Shown: positions 26,062 to 36,909, numbered from the stretch's first letter. The stretch: DNA of 64,000 bases from Pseudomonas sp. CFBP13508 (GCF_005233515.1 NZ_QFZZ01000005.1:62001-126000); one strand, 5' to 3'. Notes: a model not told the origin generated them from the sequence alone. Numbers and translations are program-made.

Positions 26062-29000
26062 AAGGCTCTTTCAACCTCTCCGAATGGGCCCTCAAGCACC
26101 AGTCTTTCGTGTGGTACCTGATGTTCGTCGGGCTGCTGATGGGGGTGTTTTCGTACTTCAATCTCGGCCGCGAAGAAGACCCGTCGTTCACCATCAAGAC
26201 CATGGTGATCCAGACCAAATGGCCGGGCGCGACCCAGGAAGAAACCCTCAAGCAGGTCACCGACCGCATCGAGAAGAAACTCGAAGAGCTCGATTCCCTC
26301 GACTACGTGAAAAGCTACACACGCCCCGGCGAATCGACGGTGTACGTGTACCTGCGCGACACCACCAGTGCCAAGGACATCCCGGAAATCTGGTACCAGG
26401 TGCGCAAGAAGATCGACGATATTCGCGGCCAGTTTCCCCAGGGCATTCAGGGGCCGGGGTTCAACGATGAGTTCGGTGACGTGTACGGCTCGGTCTACGC
26501 CTTCACCGCCGACGGCCTGACCATGCGTCAGTTGCGCGATTACGTGGAACAGGCGCGCGCAGAAATCCGCAACGTGCCGGGGCTGGGCAAGATCGAAATG
26601 ATCGGCCAGCAGGACGAAACGATTTACCTGAATTTCTCCACGCGCAAACTCGCAGCGCTGGGTATCGACCAGCGCCAGGTGGTGCAGAGCCTGCAATCGC
26701 AGAACGCCGTGACTCCGGCCGGCGTGATCGAGGCGGGACCTGAGCGGATTTCCGTGCGCACCTCGGGCCAGTTCGCTTCGGAAAAAGACCTCGCCGAGGT
26801 CAATCTCAAGCTCAACGATCGCTTCTATCGTCTGGCGGACATCGCCGAGATCAGCCGTGGCTACGTCGATCCGGCGACACCGGAATTCCGCTTCGACGGC
26901 AAACCGGCGATCGGCCTGGCGATTGCCATGCAGAAGGGCGGCAACGTTCAGGAATTCGGTAAGGCGCTGCACGAGCGCATCGACCAGCTCACCGCTGACT
27001 TGCCTGTCGGCGTCGGCGTGCACACGGTGTCCGATCAGGCGGTGGTGGTGGAAGAGGCCGTTGGCGGTTTCACCAGCGCGCTGTTCGAAGCGGTCATCAT
27101 CGTGCTGGTGGTGAGCTTCATCAGCCTCGGCGTGCGCGCCGGTCTGGTGGTGGCCTGCTCGATTCCGCTGGTGCTGGCGATGGTTTTTGTGTTCATGGAA
27201 TACAGCGGCATCACCATGCAGCGGATTTCCCTCGGCGCGCTGATCATCGCCCTCGGTCTGCTGGTGGACGACGCGATGATCACGGTGGAGATGATGGTCA
27301 CGCGCCTGGAGATGGGCGAGAGCAAGGAGCAGGCGGCGACGTTCGCCTACACCTCGACCGCATTCCCGATGCTCACCGGTACGCTGGTGACCGTCGCCGG
27401 TTTCGTGCCCATCGGTCTCAATGCCAGTTCGGCCGGTGAGTACACCTACACGCTGTTTGCGGTGATCGCCGTGGCGATGATCGTCTCGTGGGTAGTCGCA
27501 GTGTTCTTTGCACCGGTGATCGGCGTGCACATCCTCAGCGCCAACGTGAAGGCGCATGATGCCGAGCCGGGGCGCATCGGTCGCGCCTTCAACGGCGGCC
27601 TGTTGTGGGCCATGCGCAACCGCTGGTGGGCGATCGGCATCACCGTGCTGCTGTTCGTGCTGGCGGTGTTCTGCATGCGTTTCGTGCAGAACCAGTTCTT
27701 CCCCGCTTCGGATCGCCCGGAAATCCTCGTCGACCTGAACCTGCCGCAAAACGCCTCGATCGACGAAACCCGCAAAGCGGTGGACAAGCTCGAAGCGACG
27801 CTCAAAGGCGACCCGGACATCGTGCGCTGGAGCACTTACATCGGCCAGGGGGCGATCCGTTTCTACCTGCCGCTGGATCAGCAATTGCAGAACCCGTACT
27901 ACGCGCAGCTGGTGATCGTCAGCAAGGATTTCGAAGCCCGCGAGGCGTTGAGTCAGCGCCTGCGTGAGCGCCTGCACAAAGACTTCGTCGGCATCGGCAG
28001 CTACGTGCAGGCCCTGGAAATGGGCCCGCCGGTGGGGCGTCCGATTCAGTATCGAGTCAGCGGCAAAGATGTCGATCAGGTGCGCAAACACGCCATCGAC
28101 CTGGCCACCGAACTGGACAAGAACCCGCACATCGGCGAAATCATTTACGACTGGAACGAGCCGGGCAAAGTCCTGCGCATCGACATCGCCCAGGACAAGG
28201 CGCGGCAACTCGGGCTGTCGTCCGAAGACGTCGCCAACCTGATGAACAGCATCGTCAGTGGCTCGCCGTTGACCCAGGTCGATGACGATATCTATCTGAT
28301 CAACGTGGTCGGTCGCGCGGTGGATTCCGAACGCGGCACGCCGGAAACCCTGCAGAACCTGCAGATCGTCACGCCGAGCGGCACCTCGATTCCGCTGCTG
28401 GCGTTCGCCACCGTGCGTTATGAACTGGAACAGCCGCTGGTGTGGCGTCGTGACCGCTTGCCGACCATCACCATCAAGGCCTCGGTGCGCGACGAAATCC
28501 AGCCGACCGATCTGGTGAAACTGCTCAAGCCGTCGATCGATGCTTTTGCCTCGAAACTGCCGGTCGGCTACAAGGTCGCTACCGGCGGTACGGTTGAGGA
28601 AAGCGGCAAGGCCCAGGGGCCGATTGCCAAGGTGCTGCCGCTGATGCTGTTCCTCATGGCGACGTTCCTGATGATTCAATTGCACAGCGTGCAGAAGATG
28701 TTCCTGGTCGCCAGTGTTGCGCCGCTGGGGTTGATCGGCGTGGTGCTGGCACTGGTGCCGACCGGCACGCCGATGGGTTTCGTGGCGATCCTGGGGATTC
28801 TCGCGCTGATCGGCATCATCATCCGCAACTCGGTGATTCTGGTAACGCAGATCGATGAGTTCGAGCAGAAAGGCTATGCGCCGTGGGACGCGGTCGTGGA
28901 AGCAACCGAACACCGGCGCCGGCCGATCCTGCTGACCGCAGCGGCAGCGAGCATGGGCATGATCCCGATTGCCCGCGAAGTGTTCTGGGGGCCGATGGCC

Positions 29001-29120
29001 TACGCGATGATTGGCGGCATCGTCGTGGCGACGCTGCTGACGCTGTTGTTTCTGCCGGCGCTGTATGTCGCCTGGTACAAGATCCGCGAACCGCAGAAGG
29101 ATGAAAAACCGGCGCAGTGA
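26058..29120 (+). CDS. RND efflux transporter, TriC-like
   Basis: 1020 residues, usual length for the family. Membrane helix 1 follows the N-terminal KGSFNLSEWALKHQ; the proton-relay segment GLLVDDAMITVEMM is in helix 4; a second transmembrane block lies near residues 860-1010 (LGLIGVVLALVPTGTPMGFV). No outer membrane channel gene is present, as with TriABC, which borrows OpmH. Substrate cannot be read from sequence. A 1126-codon frame on the opposite strand is a shadow. Confidence 0.9.
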   Translation: MKGSFNLSEWALKHQSFVWYLMFVGLLMGVFSYFNLGREEDPSFTIKTMVIQTKWPGATQEETLKQVTDRIEKKLEELDSLDYVKSYTRPGESTVYVYLRDTTSAKDIPEIWYQVRKKIDDIRGQFPQGIQGPGFNDEFGDVYGSVYAFTADGLTMRQLRDYVEQARAEIRNVPGLGKIEMIGQQDETIYLNFSTRKLAALGIDQRQVVQSLQSQNAVTPAGVIEAGPERISVRTSGQFASEKDLAEVNLKLNDRFYRLADIAEISRGYVDPATPEFRFDGKPAIGLAIAMQKGGNVQEFGKALHERIDQLTADLPVGVGVHTVSDQAVVVEEAVGGFTSALFEAVIIVLVVSFISLGVRAGLVVACSIPLVLAMVFVFMEYSGITMQRISLGALIIALGLLVDDAMITVEMMVTRLEMGESKEQAATFAYTSTAFPMLTGTLVTVAGFVPIGLNASSAGEYTYTLFAVIAVAMIVSWVVAVFFAPVIGVHILSANVKAHDAEPGRIGRAFNGGLLWAMRNRWWAIGITVLLFVLAVFCMRFVQNQFFPASDRPEILVDLNLPQNASIDETRKAVDKLEATLKGDPDIVRWSTYIGQGAIRFYLPLDQQLQNPYYAQLVIVSKDFEAREALSQRLRERLHKDFVGIGSYVQALEMGPPVGRPIQYRVSGKDVDQVRKHAIDLATELDKNPHIGEIIYDWNEPGKVLRIDIAQDKARQLGLSSEDVANLMNSIVSGSPLTQVDDDIYLINVVGRAVDSERGTPETLQNLQIVTPSGTSIPLLAFATVRYELEQPLVWRRDRLPTITIKASVRDEIQPTDLVKLLKPSIDAFASKLPVGYKVATGGTVEESGKAQGPIAKVLPLMLFLMATFLMIQLHSVQKMFLVASVAPLGLIGVVLALVPTGTPMGFVAILGILALIGIIIRNSVILVTQIDEFEQKGYAPWDAVVEATEHRRRPILLTAAAASMGMIPIAREVFWGPMAYAMIGGIVVATLLTLLFLPALYVAWYKIREPQKDEKPAQ

Positions 29121-29208
29121 GATCGCCCTGCGATATTTGGGAAAGGTCTGACTTACAGCGTAAGAGGACTGCGCTAACGTCCCTTCTTCATTCGAGGAGG
29201 GACGTGCC

Positions 29209-31461
29209 ATGTCGACTGTTTCCGGCTGGTTGCGCGGATGGTTGCTGCTCGCTGGCGTGAGCCTGTCGCCGGCAGTGCTGGCCGAAGTGCTGCTGGAAAA
29301 CCAGCTGTGGCGGGTGCAGGTCGATCCTGCGACGCTGGCGGTGCGGGTTGAATCGGCCGGCGCGCCACCAGTGCAAGCTTCGGCAGGCGTGCTGCGGCAC
29401 AAGGTCAGCGACATGGTCAGGCATGGCAATCGCATTGATTGGCAATGGGACGATGGGCGCTGGTTGCTCAGTGTTGACCTGGACCAGCGTGACCTGACGT
29501 TTTCGATTACGGCTAACTCGCCCTCGCAAATCGAGTTTATTCATCAGCCCGCCAGTGCAATGGGCCAGGCGCTGATCTGGCCGCTTGCCGAAGGGCGCTA
29601 CGTGCCGCGCGGTGACCGGGCGTGGCAAAAATTCCTGGTCGCGCAGGGCGCGCTCGATACCACCCAGGACTTGAGCCTGCCGCTTTGGGGGATGGAGTAC
29701 GAGAAGTTCAGCCTGCACTGGTTGCTGACCAACCCTTACAACAATCAACTGCGCTTCAAGGCCAATGGCGATGCGCTGGGGCTGTCGGCCAGGCACCGTT
29801 TCACTACGCTTGAACCCTCGAAGCCGCTGACCTTCAGCCTGTTTCTCGGCGCTGCCGATCCGTTGGCCGGGGCCAAGCGCTACAAGCAGTGGCTCATCGA
29901 TAGCGATCAATTTGAAAGCTTGGCGAACAAGCTGATCAAGACCCCGCAAGCCGCCAAGCTGATCGGTGCCGCGCATGTCTATCTGTGGGGCAACGATCTG
30001 CTCGGCCCCGACGATGTGCGCAACTGGCCGCTGCTGATTGCCCGATTGCGCGGCCCGGGTGTGCTGGTCAGTGAACTTCGGGCGGCGATGGATCCTGAAG
30101 CGCTGCGGTTGCTCGCCAGCGAGACCGTACTCAATCGCTATCAACAGACTGTGATGCTGCGCAGTCTCAATCGCGCGCTGAACACTCAGGCGCGCAAAAC
30201 CTGGCAGGCGCGGGCGGTGCCGGACATGCAGGCGCTGGTCAACGGGTACGCTGAGGTGCGCGAGCAGCTGGCCGTTGTTCTGAAGGGTACGCTGGCGCCT
30301 GATCCTTCGCGCTGGGGGCGTACCTTGTCGCGGCGAACCATTGAACGCTTGCAGAGCGCTGGACTTTCGCGTTTATGGCTTGGGCTCGGCGAGGGCTGGG
30401 AAGGTGGACTCTGGCATCCCGAGGCGGTGCGCGCCGCCGTCTCTGCGGGGTATCTGATTGCCCCCTATGACTCCTACGAAACCGCGCTGCGCCGGGATGA
30501 AAATCCGGACTGGACCACTGCGCACCTCGGTGATCGGGCCAATACCGAGTGCGCGATCGTGGAGGAAAACGGTGCGCTGAAAAGTGGATTTCAGCAGTCC
30601 GGCCACTATACCGATCCGCGATGTGTACGCCCGTTGCTTGAGCGGCGCATCGATGCAATCCAGAAGGTTGCCGGCTTTAACAGCTGGTTTCTCGATGCCT
30701 ATGCCGCTGGGATGCTCTTCGACAGTTATCGTCCCGGCGCACCGATGACCCAGGCGCAGAATGCCGCGGGCAATGTTGCAGCATCGCGCTGGATCAACGA
30801 GGTGTTGCAGCTGCCGAGCGGCTCCGAGGATGGCAATGCCGCCACCGCTCGGGGAGTTCTGTTCGCACATGGCATGCAGACGCCAGTGATCGGTTGGGGC
30901 GATCGCGACATGCAGCAGCCGGGCACAGCGGACTTTTTCGTCGGCCAATGGTACCCACCGGAGCAGCCAGCGGTGTTCTTCAAACCGACCCGGTTGAAGG
31001 CTGACTACCGACGCGTTCATTTCGCCGCCGCCAGCCGTTTACCGCTGTATCAGACGGTATTCCACGGCTCTGTCATCACCAGTCATCACTGGTTGTTCGA
31101 TAACCTGAAGTTGAGCGACGTGCGGGTGGAAAACGAGCTCACCCAGTTGCTCTACAACGTACCGCCGCTGTACCACCTGAGTGCGGCCAGCCTTGATCAG
31201 CGCTTGCCGTTGATCGTGCGTCAGGATCGATTCTTTCGTCCGCTGCACGAACGTCTGGCGACGCAAGCGCTGACCGCTTTTGACTGGTTGAGCGAGGACC
31301 GCCTGGTACAGCAGACGACGTTTGCCGACGGCACGCGACTGCTGGCCAATTTCGACGCCGCTCCACGCAATTGGCAGGGCCGGACGTTACCGGGACACAC
31401 CCTGACTGCATTGTTCGCGGACGGCAGCGTCAGCCAATATCAGGTACAGGCAGCGCCCTGA
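29209..31461 (+). CDS. Exported glycosidase-like protein (GH101/GH129-related)
   Basis: 750 residues with signal peptide ending at VLAEV. The N-terminal part is beta-rich (about 25-230), the middle resembles a TIM barrel with SWFLDAYAAGML, where the Asp would be the catalytic nucleophile. I associate this arrangement with glycosidases related to family 101/129 that occur in many pseudomonads, but the assignment is from memory of the pattern. No transporter or sugar gene is adjacent. GAGGAGGG is just before the ATG. It ends 1 bp from the convergent methyltransferase gene. Confidence 0.65.
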   Translation: MSTVSGWLRGWLLLAGVSLSPAVLAEVLLENQLWRVQVDPATLAVRVESAGAPPVQASAGVLRHKVSDMVRHGNRIDWQWDDGRWLLSVDLDQRDLTFSITANSPSQIEFIHQPASAMGQALIWPLAEGRYVPRGDRAWQKFLVAQGALDTTQDLSLPLWGMEYEKFSLHWLLTNPYNNQLRFKANGDALGLSARHRFTTLEPSKPLTFSLFLGAADPLAGAKRYKQWLIDSDQFESLANKLIKTPQAAKLIGAAHVYLWGNDLLGPDDVRNWPLLIARLRGPGVLVSELRAAMDPEALRLLASETVLNRYQQTVMLRSLNRALNTQARKTWQARAVPDMQALVNGYAEVREQLAVVLKGTLAPDPSRWGRTLSRRTIERLQSAGLSRLWLGLGEGWEGGLWHPEAVRAAVSAGYLIAPYDSYETALRRDENPDWTTAHLGDRANTECAIVEENGALKSGFQQSGHYTDPRCVRPLLERRIDAIQKVAGFNSWFLDAYAAGMLFDSYRPGAPMTQAQNAAGNVAASRWINEVLQLPSGSEDGNAATARGVLFAHGMQTPVIGWGDRDMQQPGTADFFVGQWYPPEQPAVFFKPTRLKADYRRVHFAAASRLPLYQTVFHGSVITSHHWLFDNLKLSDVRVENELTQLLYNVPPLYHLSAASLDQRLPLIVRQDRFFRPLHERLATQALTAFDWLSEDRLVQQTTFADGTRLLANFDAAPRNWQGRTLPGHTLTALFADGSVSQYQVQAAP

Positions 31462-31462
31462 C

Positions 31463-32089
31463 TCAGACTTTGCGCCACACGCTCGCCAGCCAAGGCTGCT
31501 GTTCACGCGGTAAGCCCGCGGGCCGGTAGTAATGCTCCAGCTCGACGAACCCCGCCGCCGTCAGCAACCCGCGCCAGGCTTCGAGATCGTGATACGAGCC
31601 GTAGCGCGGCCCGTTCCAGCCCTCTTGGTTGTCGCCACGCGGATTGGAACTGAACAGCACGCCACCCGGTTTCAAGGTGCCGTGCAGTTGCCGTAGCACT
31701 TGCGGCAACACCTGCAACGGCACATGAAACAGCACGGCATTGGCGAAGATGCCGTCGAAGCGCTCGGCGGGTAGATCAAGCTTGAGAAAGTCCTGCTGCC
31801 AGACTTCGCAACCGCTGTCCTGGCGGGCCATGCGCGCGAATTCCTGCGAGCCATCGAGGCCGATCGCGACGTGGCCCATACGTGTAAAGGTCTGCAGATC
31901 TCGGCCCGGACCGCAGCCGAAATCGAGAATCGTCAACGGCGACTCAGACTGAATGTGGCGCAGCAAGGCCTCGATGTTCTGGCTGACATCGTGGTCGCGA
32001 GTGCCTTCGCGAAAGTCCTCGGCCACCGAGTTGTAGTGACCGAGGGTAGTGGCGGTGATCTGTTCGAGGTCGCTGGGCGTTTGCTTCAT
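31463..32089 (-). CDS. SAM-dependent methyltransferase
   Basis: 208 residues. Class I methyltransferase fold with motif I LDFGCGPGRDL, the acidic GLDGS of motif II and FDGIFANAVLFHV. The start MKQTPSDLEQ at 32089 is more typical than the longer frame. Substrate unknown. Convergent with the glycosidase-like gene with no space for a terminator. Confidence 0.82.
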   Translation of the reverse strand: MKQTPSDLEQITATTLGHYNSVAEDFREGTRDHDVSQNIEALLRHIQSESPLTILDFGCGPGRDLQTFTRMGHVAIGLDGSQEFARMARQDSGCEVWQQDFLKLDLPAERFDGIFANAVLFHVPLQVLPQVLRQLHGTLKPGGVLFSSNPRGDNQEGWNGPRYGSYHDLEAWRGLLTAAGFVELEHYYRPAGLPREQQPWLASVWRKV

Positions 32090-32194
32090 GATCGATGCTG
32101 TATTGGCGGTGTGAGGGCGGACTATAAGCTTTTTCACCGGCAAAAAAACGCCGCCTGCGCTGGGGCCAGTGCAGGCGGCGATGGGTGCCAGGCT

Positions 32195-32551
32195 TCAGTG
32201 CTGCTTCGCTCCCAGACAATCGATCGAGCGGTCCATCATCGCCTTGGCCATTTCCAGCAGATGCCAGACCGAGAACACCATGGCCCGATCCGCGCCCCCG
32301 AGCTGGTCACCGCATTGATGGACGGTCACCGAAGCGCAGCGCAGCAGATCGGCAACATACAGTTGGGCGTCCTCCAGCGTCACATCTTCGCTGATGCTGT
32401 AGACGCGTTTCTGCCCCGCCAACGTGACCTGATTGCCGGCCAGATGTGAGTCGACGGCGCGGCACAGTGCAGAGCGATCCTTGAGCAAATCCTCGGTGAA
32501 CCGCTTGCTTGAGGTAAGGCTGAGTGGCGGATCGGCAAGATTTTTTTCCAT
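32195..32551 (-). CDS. Pseudomonas-type small protein of unknown function (DUF3077-like)
   Basis: 118 residues, no signal peptide. Features: N-terminal polar tail, then helix-rich stretch YSISEDVTLEDAQLYVADLL and a C-terminal helix with a conserved-looking FSVWHLLEMAKAMMD. I recall similar short proteins, common and multi-copy in Pseudomonas. AGGAG is placed well before the ATG at 32551. No functional context. Confidence 0.75.
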   Translation of the reverse strand: MEKNLADPPLSLTSSKRFTEDLLKDRSALCRAVDSHLAGNQVTLAGQKRVYSISEDVTLEDAQLYVADLLRCASVTVHQCGDQLGGADRAMVFSVWHLLEMAKAMMDRSIDCLGAKQH

Positions 32552-32864
32552 GGGTAAACTCCTGACTTCAAGTGGGAGCCAACCATTTCGCGACTAAACG
32601 AGCAGGACGGCGGCTGCACGCGGATCAGTTGCCGGCCGGACAACTGAATCCAGTCACCGCAAAACAGTGACGACCGGAGATTAGCTACAGGATATTTCGG
32701 GTACAAGCGGGTAAATTATTCTAGGAATCGTCCTGCAAACCCGCGTGGTTCGGGCTGGCGAAAAGACAAAATTCGTGTAGGAAGCATCTGATTTTCACGA
32801 AGGGCATCGCCCAAAATACTGCGATCACATTGGCCTGGTTGATGGCCACCTGCCGCTATCGACC
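32552..32864. other. Intergenic stretch with no clear feature
   Basis: 313 bp between the small protein start and the end of metI. I see only a weak TAAATTATTCTAGG AT-rich patch near 32710 that might be part of the promoter for the small protein; no repeat or terminator. Confidence 0.4.
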
Positions 32865-33509
32865 TTAGCGCTTATTGAGCCCCCGCGCCAGCCTGTCGCC
32901 ACCCAACTGAATCACCGCCACCAGCGCCACCAGCAAGACGATCACCGTCAACATGATCTGGCTATCGAAGCGCTGATAACCGTAGCGGTAAGCGATATCC
33001 CCCAGCCCACCAGCACCAATTGCCCCAGCCATGGCCGACGAATTGATCATCGTCACCAGGGTGATGGTGAAACCGCCGACAATCCCCGGCAGCGCCTCGG
33101 GCAACAGCACATGCCAGACGATGTGCCAGCGTCGGCAACCCATGGCCTGCGCAGCTTCAATCAGACCATGATCGACCTCGCGCAGACTGACTTCGGCGAT
33201 CCGCGCGAAGAAGGGCGTTGCGGCGATTGTCAGCGGCACCACAGCGGCCCACACGCCATACGTGGTGCCGACGATCAGGCGGGTGAATGGAATCAGCGCG
33301 ACCATCAGAATCAGGAACGGGATCGAGCGGAACAGATTGACGAAGGCGCCCAGCGCACGGTTCAACAGCGGCGCCTCATAGATCCCGCCCTTGTCACTGG
33401 TGACCAGAATCACCGCCATGGGAATCCCCGCCAGCAGCGCGATCAGCGACGACACGCCGACCATCAAAAAAGTGTCGATAAAACCCTGCAGCAAGCGATC
33501 AAACCACAT
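32865..33509 (-). CDS. metI: Methionine-type ABC transporter permease MetI
   Basis: 214 residues, five or six helices, EAA loop [22 protein letters not shown]. The ATG at 33509 lies inside the end of metN (11 bp overlap) and gives the normal MetI length; the longer frame to 33614 is metN shadow. Works with MetN and MetQ upstream. Confidence 0.92.
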   Translation of the reverse strand: MWFDRLLQGFIDTFLMVGVSSLIALLAGIPMAVILVTSDKGGIYEAPLLNRALGAFVNLFRSIPFLILMVALIPFTRLIVGTTYGVWAAVVPLTIAATPFFARIAEVSLREVDHGLIEAAQAMGCRRWHIVWHVLLPEALPGIVGGFTITLVTMINSSAMAGAIGAGGLGDIAYRYGYQRFDSQIMLTVIVLLVALVAVIQLGGDRLARGLNKR

Positions 33510-34620
33510 AGCCCAATACCTCCACTCGTTGCGCCCACTGCCCGGCGCGCTCGCGCAATTGCTCGGCGCTGTACGCCGAGCCGCTGACGGCCAGCAACAG
33601 CTGCCCCAGCGCATGACCCTGAATCCGTTCCACGCCGCCCTGAAGCAGCTTCACTCGGCCGCCCAACGCCGCAAATAATGCAGCCAGATCCGGTTCATCA
33701 GCGGCACCGCCGGTGAACTGCAAACGCAACACCACCGCTGCATCAGAAGCCGTGGATTGCGCCTGCAAACGGCTTTGCAATTCTTCCGGCAAGGCGTGTT
33801 GCAGTGGTGCGAGCAAGGTCTGGCTGACCTCGTGCTGCGGATTGCCGAACACTTGCCACACCGGCCCTTGCTCGACCACATGGCCATGTTCGAGGACGAC
33901 GACGCGGTCGCAAATCTCGCGTATCACCGCCATCTCATGAGTGATCAGCACAATGGTCAGGCCCAGGCGTTTGTTGATCTCGCGCAACAGGCCGAGGATC
34001 GACTGCGTGGTTTCCGGGTCGAGCGCCGATGTCGCTTCATCGCAGAGCAGAATTTCCGGGTCATGCACCAGCGCGCGGGCAATGCCGACACGCTGTTTCT
34101 GCCCACCGGAGAGTTGCGCCGGATAGGCCTTGTGCTTGCTCTGCAGGCCGACCAGTTCAAGCAGTTCGCGGACCTTGTTGTCGCGCTGCTCCTTCGGCAC
34201 GCCGGCGACTTTCAGCGGCAACTCGACGTTCTGCCAGACGGTCTTGGCCGACATCAGATTGAAGTGCTGGAAGATCATGCCGATGCGCCGACGCAGGGCG
34301 ACGAGGCGGTTTTCATCGAACTCGCCGATATCGACCTGATCGATCAACACCCGCCCCGACGTTGGCTGCTCCAGGCGATTGATCGTGCGGATCAGCGACG
34401 ACTTGCCAGCGCCGCTGCGGCCGATGATGCCGAACACTTCGCCGCGCTGAATCGCCAGGTCGATGCCCTGCAAAGCCGCGACCGGACCTTGTCGGCCGTC
34501 GTAGGTTTTGCCCACGCCGATAAAGCGTACGTGGGCGCGATTCAGCTCGGGGTGCAGCTCGGTTTTTTCAGCGTGGTGTGGCTCTGGAAACTCCAGTCGC
34601 CGTTGGATCGCCGCAGTCAT
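33499..34620 (-). CDS. metN: Methionine-type ABC transporter ATPase MetN
   Basis: 373 residues. Walker A GRSGAGKS (67-74), LSGGQKQR signature, Walker [15 protein letters not shown], and a C-terminal regulatory domain (about 285-373) of the NIL type that senses methionine in E. coli. The N-terminal 30 residues are an extension relative to E. coli MetN. It follows metQ by 2 bp. Confidence 0.92.
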   Translation of the reverse strand: MTAAIQRRLEFPEPHHAEKTELHPELNRAHVRFIGVGKTYDGRQGPVAALQGIDLAIQRGEVFGIIGRSGAGKSSLIRTINRLEQPTSGRVLIDQVDIGEFDENRLVALRRRIGMIFQHFNLMSAKTVWQNVELPLKVAGVPKEQRDNKVRELLELVGLQSKHKAYPAQLSGGQKQRVGIARALVHDPEILLCDEATSALDPETTQSILGLLREINKRLGLTIVLITHEMAVIREICDRVVVLEHGHVVEQGPVWQVFGNPQHEVSQTLLAPLQHALPEELQSRLQAQSTASDAAVVLRLQFTGGAADEPDLAALFAALGGRVKLLQGGVERIQGHALGQLLLAVSGSAYSAEQLRERAGQWAQRVEVLGYVV

Positions 34621-34622
34621 GT

Positions 34623-35432
34623 TCAGCTTTCCCAGCCGGCCTGATAGAGCTTGCCGTGGGCCTTGTCCAGTGCTGCGCGAACGGCCGGTGAATGCTGATA
34701 GATGTCGACGAACTTGATCAGGCGCGGGTCGGTTTTGCTCTTCGGCTGGATGACGAACTGGATCACGTATTCCTTGTGGTCGAGACCGTCGAACAGCAGC
34801 GCCGAGCCGGCATCGAAGGTCTTCGCCAAGCGGATATAGGCTGGATAACCCTGGACCAGATCGGCGTCGTCATAGGCGCGCACCAGCTGCACGGCTTCGA
34901 CCTGAAGGATCCTGATCTTTTTCGGATTGGCGACGATGTCGTCCTCGGTGGCCTTGTAACCGACGCCCGGTTTCAGGGTGATCAACCCGGCCTTGGCGAG
35001 CAATTGCAAACCCCGTCCGCTGTTGATCGGGTCGTTGGCGATGGCGACGCTGGCGCCTTCGGGCAGCTCATCGAAGCTTTTGTATTTCTTCGAATACAGG
35101 CCGACGTTGTTGATGATCCCGGGTGCGAACGGCACCAGATCGAAACCGGACGCGGCTTTGGCATTCTCCAGAAACGGAATGTGCTGGAAATAATTCACAT
35201 CAATGTCGCCAGCGGCGAGGCTGACGTTGGGCGCGATCCAGTCGGTGAATTCCACCAGCTCGACTTTCAGGCCTTGTTTGGAAGCTTCCTCGACGGCGGC
35301 TTCCAGCGGAATGGCGAAAGCGGCAGTGGTGCCGATTTTCAACGGGGCGTCGGCGGCGAAGATTGCCGAACTGAACAGGCCGAAGGCCAAGGCCAGTGCT
35401 TTGACTGGGTGGGACAGGTTTTTTTTGGTCAT
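34623..35432 (-). CDS. metQ: Methionine-type ABC transporter binding protein MetQ
   Basis: 269 residues, signal peptide ending at IFAAD, no lipobox. MetQ motifs: [29 protein letters not shown]. It contains no Cys and no Met after residue 1. It is in the same direction as the sfnB-monooxygenase genes, separated by a REP pair, so the set metQNI probably carries a methionine-like sulfur source that those oxidoreductases act on, or is simply co-induced. Confidence 0.9.
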   Translation of the reverse strand: MTKKNLSHPVKALALAFGLFSSAIFAADAPLKIGTTAAFAIPLEAAVEEASKQGLKVELVEFTDWIAPNVSLAAGDIDVNYFQHIPFLENAKAASGFDLVPFAPGIINNVGLYSKKYKSFDELPEGASVAIANDPINSGRGLQLLAKAGLITLKPGVGYKATEDDIVANPKKIRILQVEAVQLVRAYDDADLVQGYPAYIRLAKTFDAGSALLFDGLDHKEYVIQFVIQPKSKTDPRLIKFVDIYQHSPAVRAALDKAHGKLYQAGWES

Positions 35433-35480
35433 GGTGGTTTTTCCAGTCAGTGCATGAATTTGTTGTGCCGGGGAGGGCCT

Positions 35481-35547
35481 CTTCGCGAGCAGGCTCGCTC
35501 CCACAGAGGCACGCATTTCAAATGTGGGAGCGAGCCTGCTCGCGAAG
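35481..35547. repeat. REP-type inverted pair
   Basis: Two inverted copies of CTTCGCGAGCAGGCTCGCTC (plus flanking matches) between the monooxygenase and metQ. Confidence 0.9.
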
Positions 35548-35550
35548 CTT

Positions 35551-36909
35551 TTAATGCCGGTACGAAGATCCGCTGTGTTGCTCAGGCAACTGCGCCTCAC
35601 CGTGAAACAACTTCTCACGCAGGGTGCCGCTGTCATACGCAGTCTTGTACGAGCCGCGCCGCTGCAACTCGGGAATCACCAGTTCGATGAAATCGGCATA
35701 GCTTTCCGGGGTGACGATGCGAGTGAGGTTGAAGCCGTCCAGACCGGTTTCGGCGATCCACGATTCCAGTTCATCGGCCACTTGTTCGGGCGAACCGACC
35801 ACGGTGATGTAACGACCACCAAGGGCGTGCTGGTCGAGTAATTTGCGCCGGGTCCAGTCGTTGTTCTGCAGATTTTTTGTTGCCGATTGAATGGCGTTGC
35901 TCTTCACGTACTGGATCGGCTCATCGATTTCGTATTGGGCAAAGTCGATGCCGGTGGACGCGGAAAAATGCGCCACGCCGGCTTCGGCGCTGGCGTAGCT
36001 GAGGTACTCGGCATGCTTGGCCCACGCCGCTTCTTCAGTCGCGCCAACGATCACATTGAGGCCCATGAACACCTTGATGTCTCGAGGATCGCGCCCGGCT
36101 TCGACGGCGCTGGCGCGGACCTTGTCGACCTGCACTTTGGTCGATGGTTTGTTCTGGCCGCTGATGAACACGCACTCGGCATGACGCCCGGCAAACAGCA
36201 AGCCGCGGTCGGAGCTGCCGGCCTGAAACAGCACCGGTGTGCGCTGCGGTGACGGCTCGCAGAGGTGATAACCCTCGACCTGATAGAACTCGCCCTGGTG
36301 CTCGACCTTGTGCACTTTGTCCGGGTTGGCGTAGATGCGCTGCTCGCGGTCGTTGAGCACCGCGCCGTTCTCCCAGCTGCCTTCCCAGAGCTTGTACAAG
36401 ACCTGCAGATATTCTTCGGCCTGGTCGTAGCGGCGGTCATGTTCGACCTGCTCGTTGAGACCCATGGCTTTGGCGGCGCTGTCCAGATAACCGGTGACGA
36501 TGTTCCAGCCAACGCGGCCGCGACTCAGATGATCGAGCGTCGACATGCGTCGGGCGAACAGATACGGCGGCTCGTAAGTGAGATTGGCGGTCAGGCCAAA
36601 GCCGAGGTTTCTGGTGACGGCTGCCATCGCTGAAACCAGCAGCAGCGGATCGTTGACCGGCAACTGGATCGACTCTTTCAGCGTGACGTCGACCGAGTTC
36701 TGGTAGACGTCGTAGACGCCGACGATGTCAGCGATGAACAAGCCATCGAACAATCCGCGCTCAAGCAACTGCGCCAGTTCGGTCCAGTATTCGATCGTGT
36801 TGTAGCGCGTCGAGGTGTCGCGCGGATGGGTCCACAGGCCGTGATTGATGTGGCCGATGCAGTTCATGTTGAACGCGTTGAGCAGAATCTTCTTTTTCGC
36901 AGCGCTCAT
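35551..36909 (-). CDS. FMNH2-dependent monooxygenase (NtaA/DszA/DmoA type)
   Basis: 452 residues of the luciferase-like family with the long form typical of NtaA, SnaA, DszA and dimethyl sulfide monooxygenase. Motifs: LLNAFNMNCIGHINHGLWTHP, SRGRVGWNIVTG, PVLFQAGSSDRG. It would cleave a C-S bond with reduced FMN from a separate reductase, which is not encoded nearby. Its ATG overlaps the stop of the upstream SfnB-type gene by 1 base (TGATG). Substrate unknown. Unlike its neighbours it has several Met and Cys. Confidence 0.87.
   Translation of the reverse strand: MSAAKKKILLNAFNMNCIGHINHGLWTHPRDTSTRYNTIEYWTELAQLLERGLFDGLFIADIVGVYDVYQNSVDVTLKESIQLPVNDPLLLVSAMAAVTRNLGFGLTANLTYEPPYLFARRMSTLDHLSRGRVGWNIVTGYLDSAAKAMGLNEQVEHDRRYDQAEEYLQVLYKLWEGSWENGAVLNDREQRIYANPDKVHKVEHQGEFYQVEGYHLCEPSPQRTPVLFQAGSSDRGLLFAGRHAECVFISGQNKPSTKVQVDKVRASAVEAGRDPRDIKVFMGLNVIVGATEEAAWAKHAEYLSYASAEAGVAHFSASTGIDFAQYEIDEPIQYVKSNAIQSATKNLQNNDWTRRKLLDQHALGGRYITVVGSPEQVADELESWIAETGLDGFNLTRIVTPESYADFIELVIPELQRRGSYKTAYDSGTLREKLFHGEAQLPEQHSGSSYRH

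Noticed and set aside
26055..29435. 1126-codon frame on the minus strand
   Set aside because: Exact antisense of the RND pump and start of the next gene; His/Arg/Gln-rich shadow produced by GC-rich codons, no domain.
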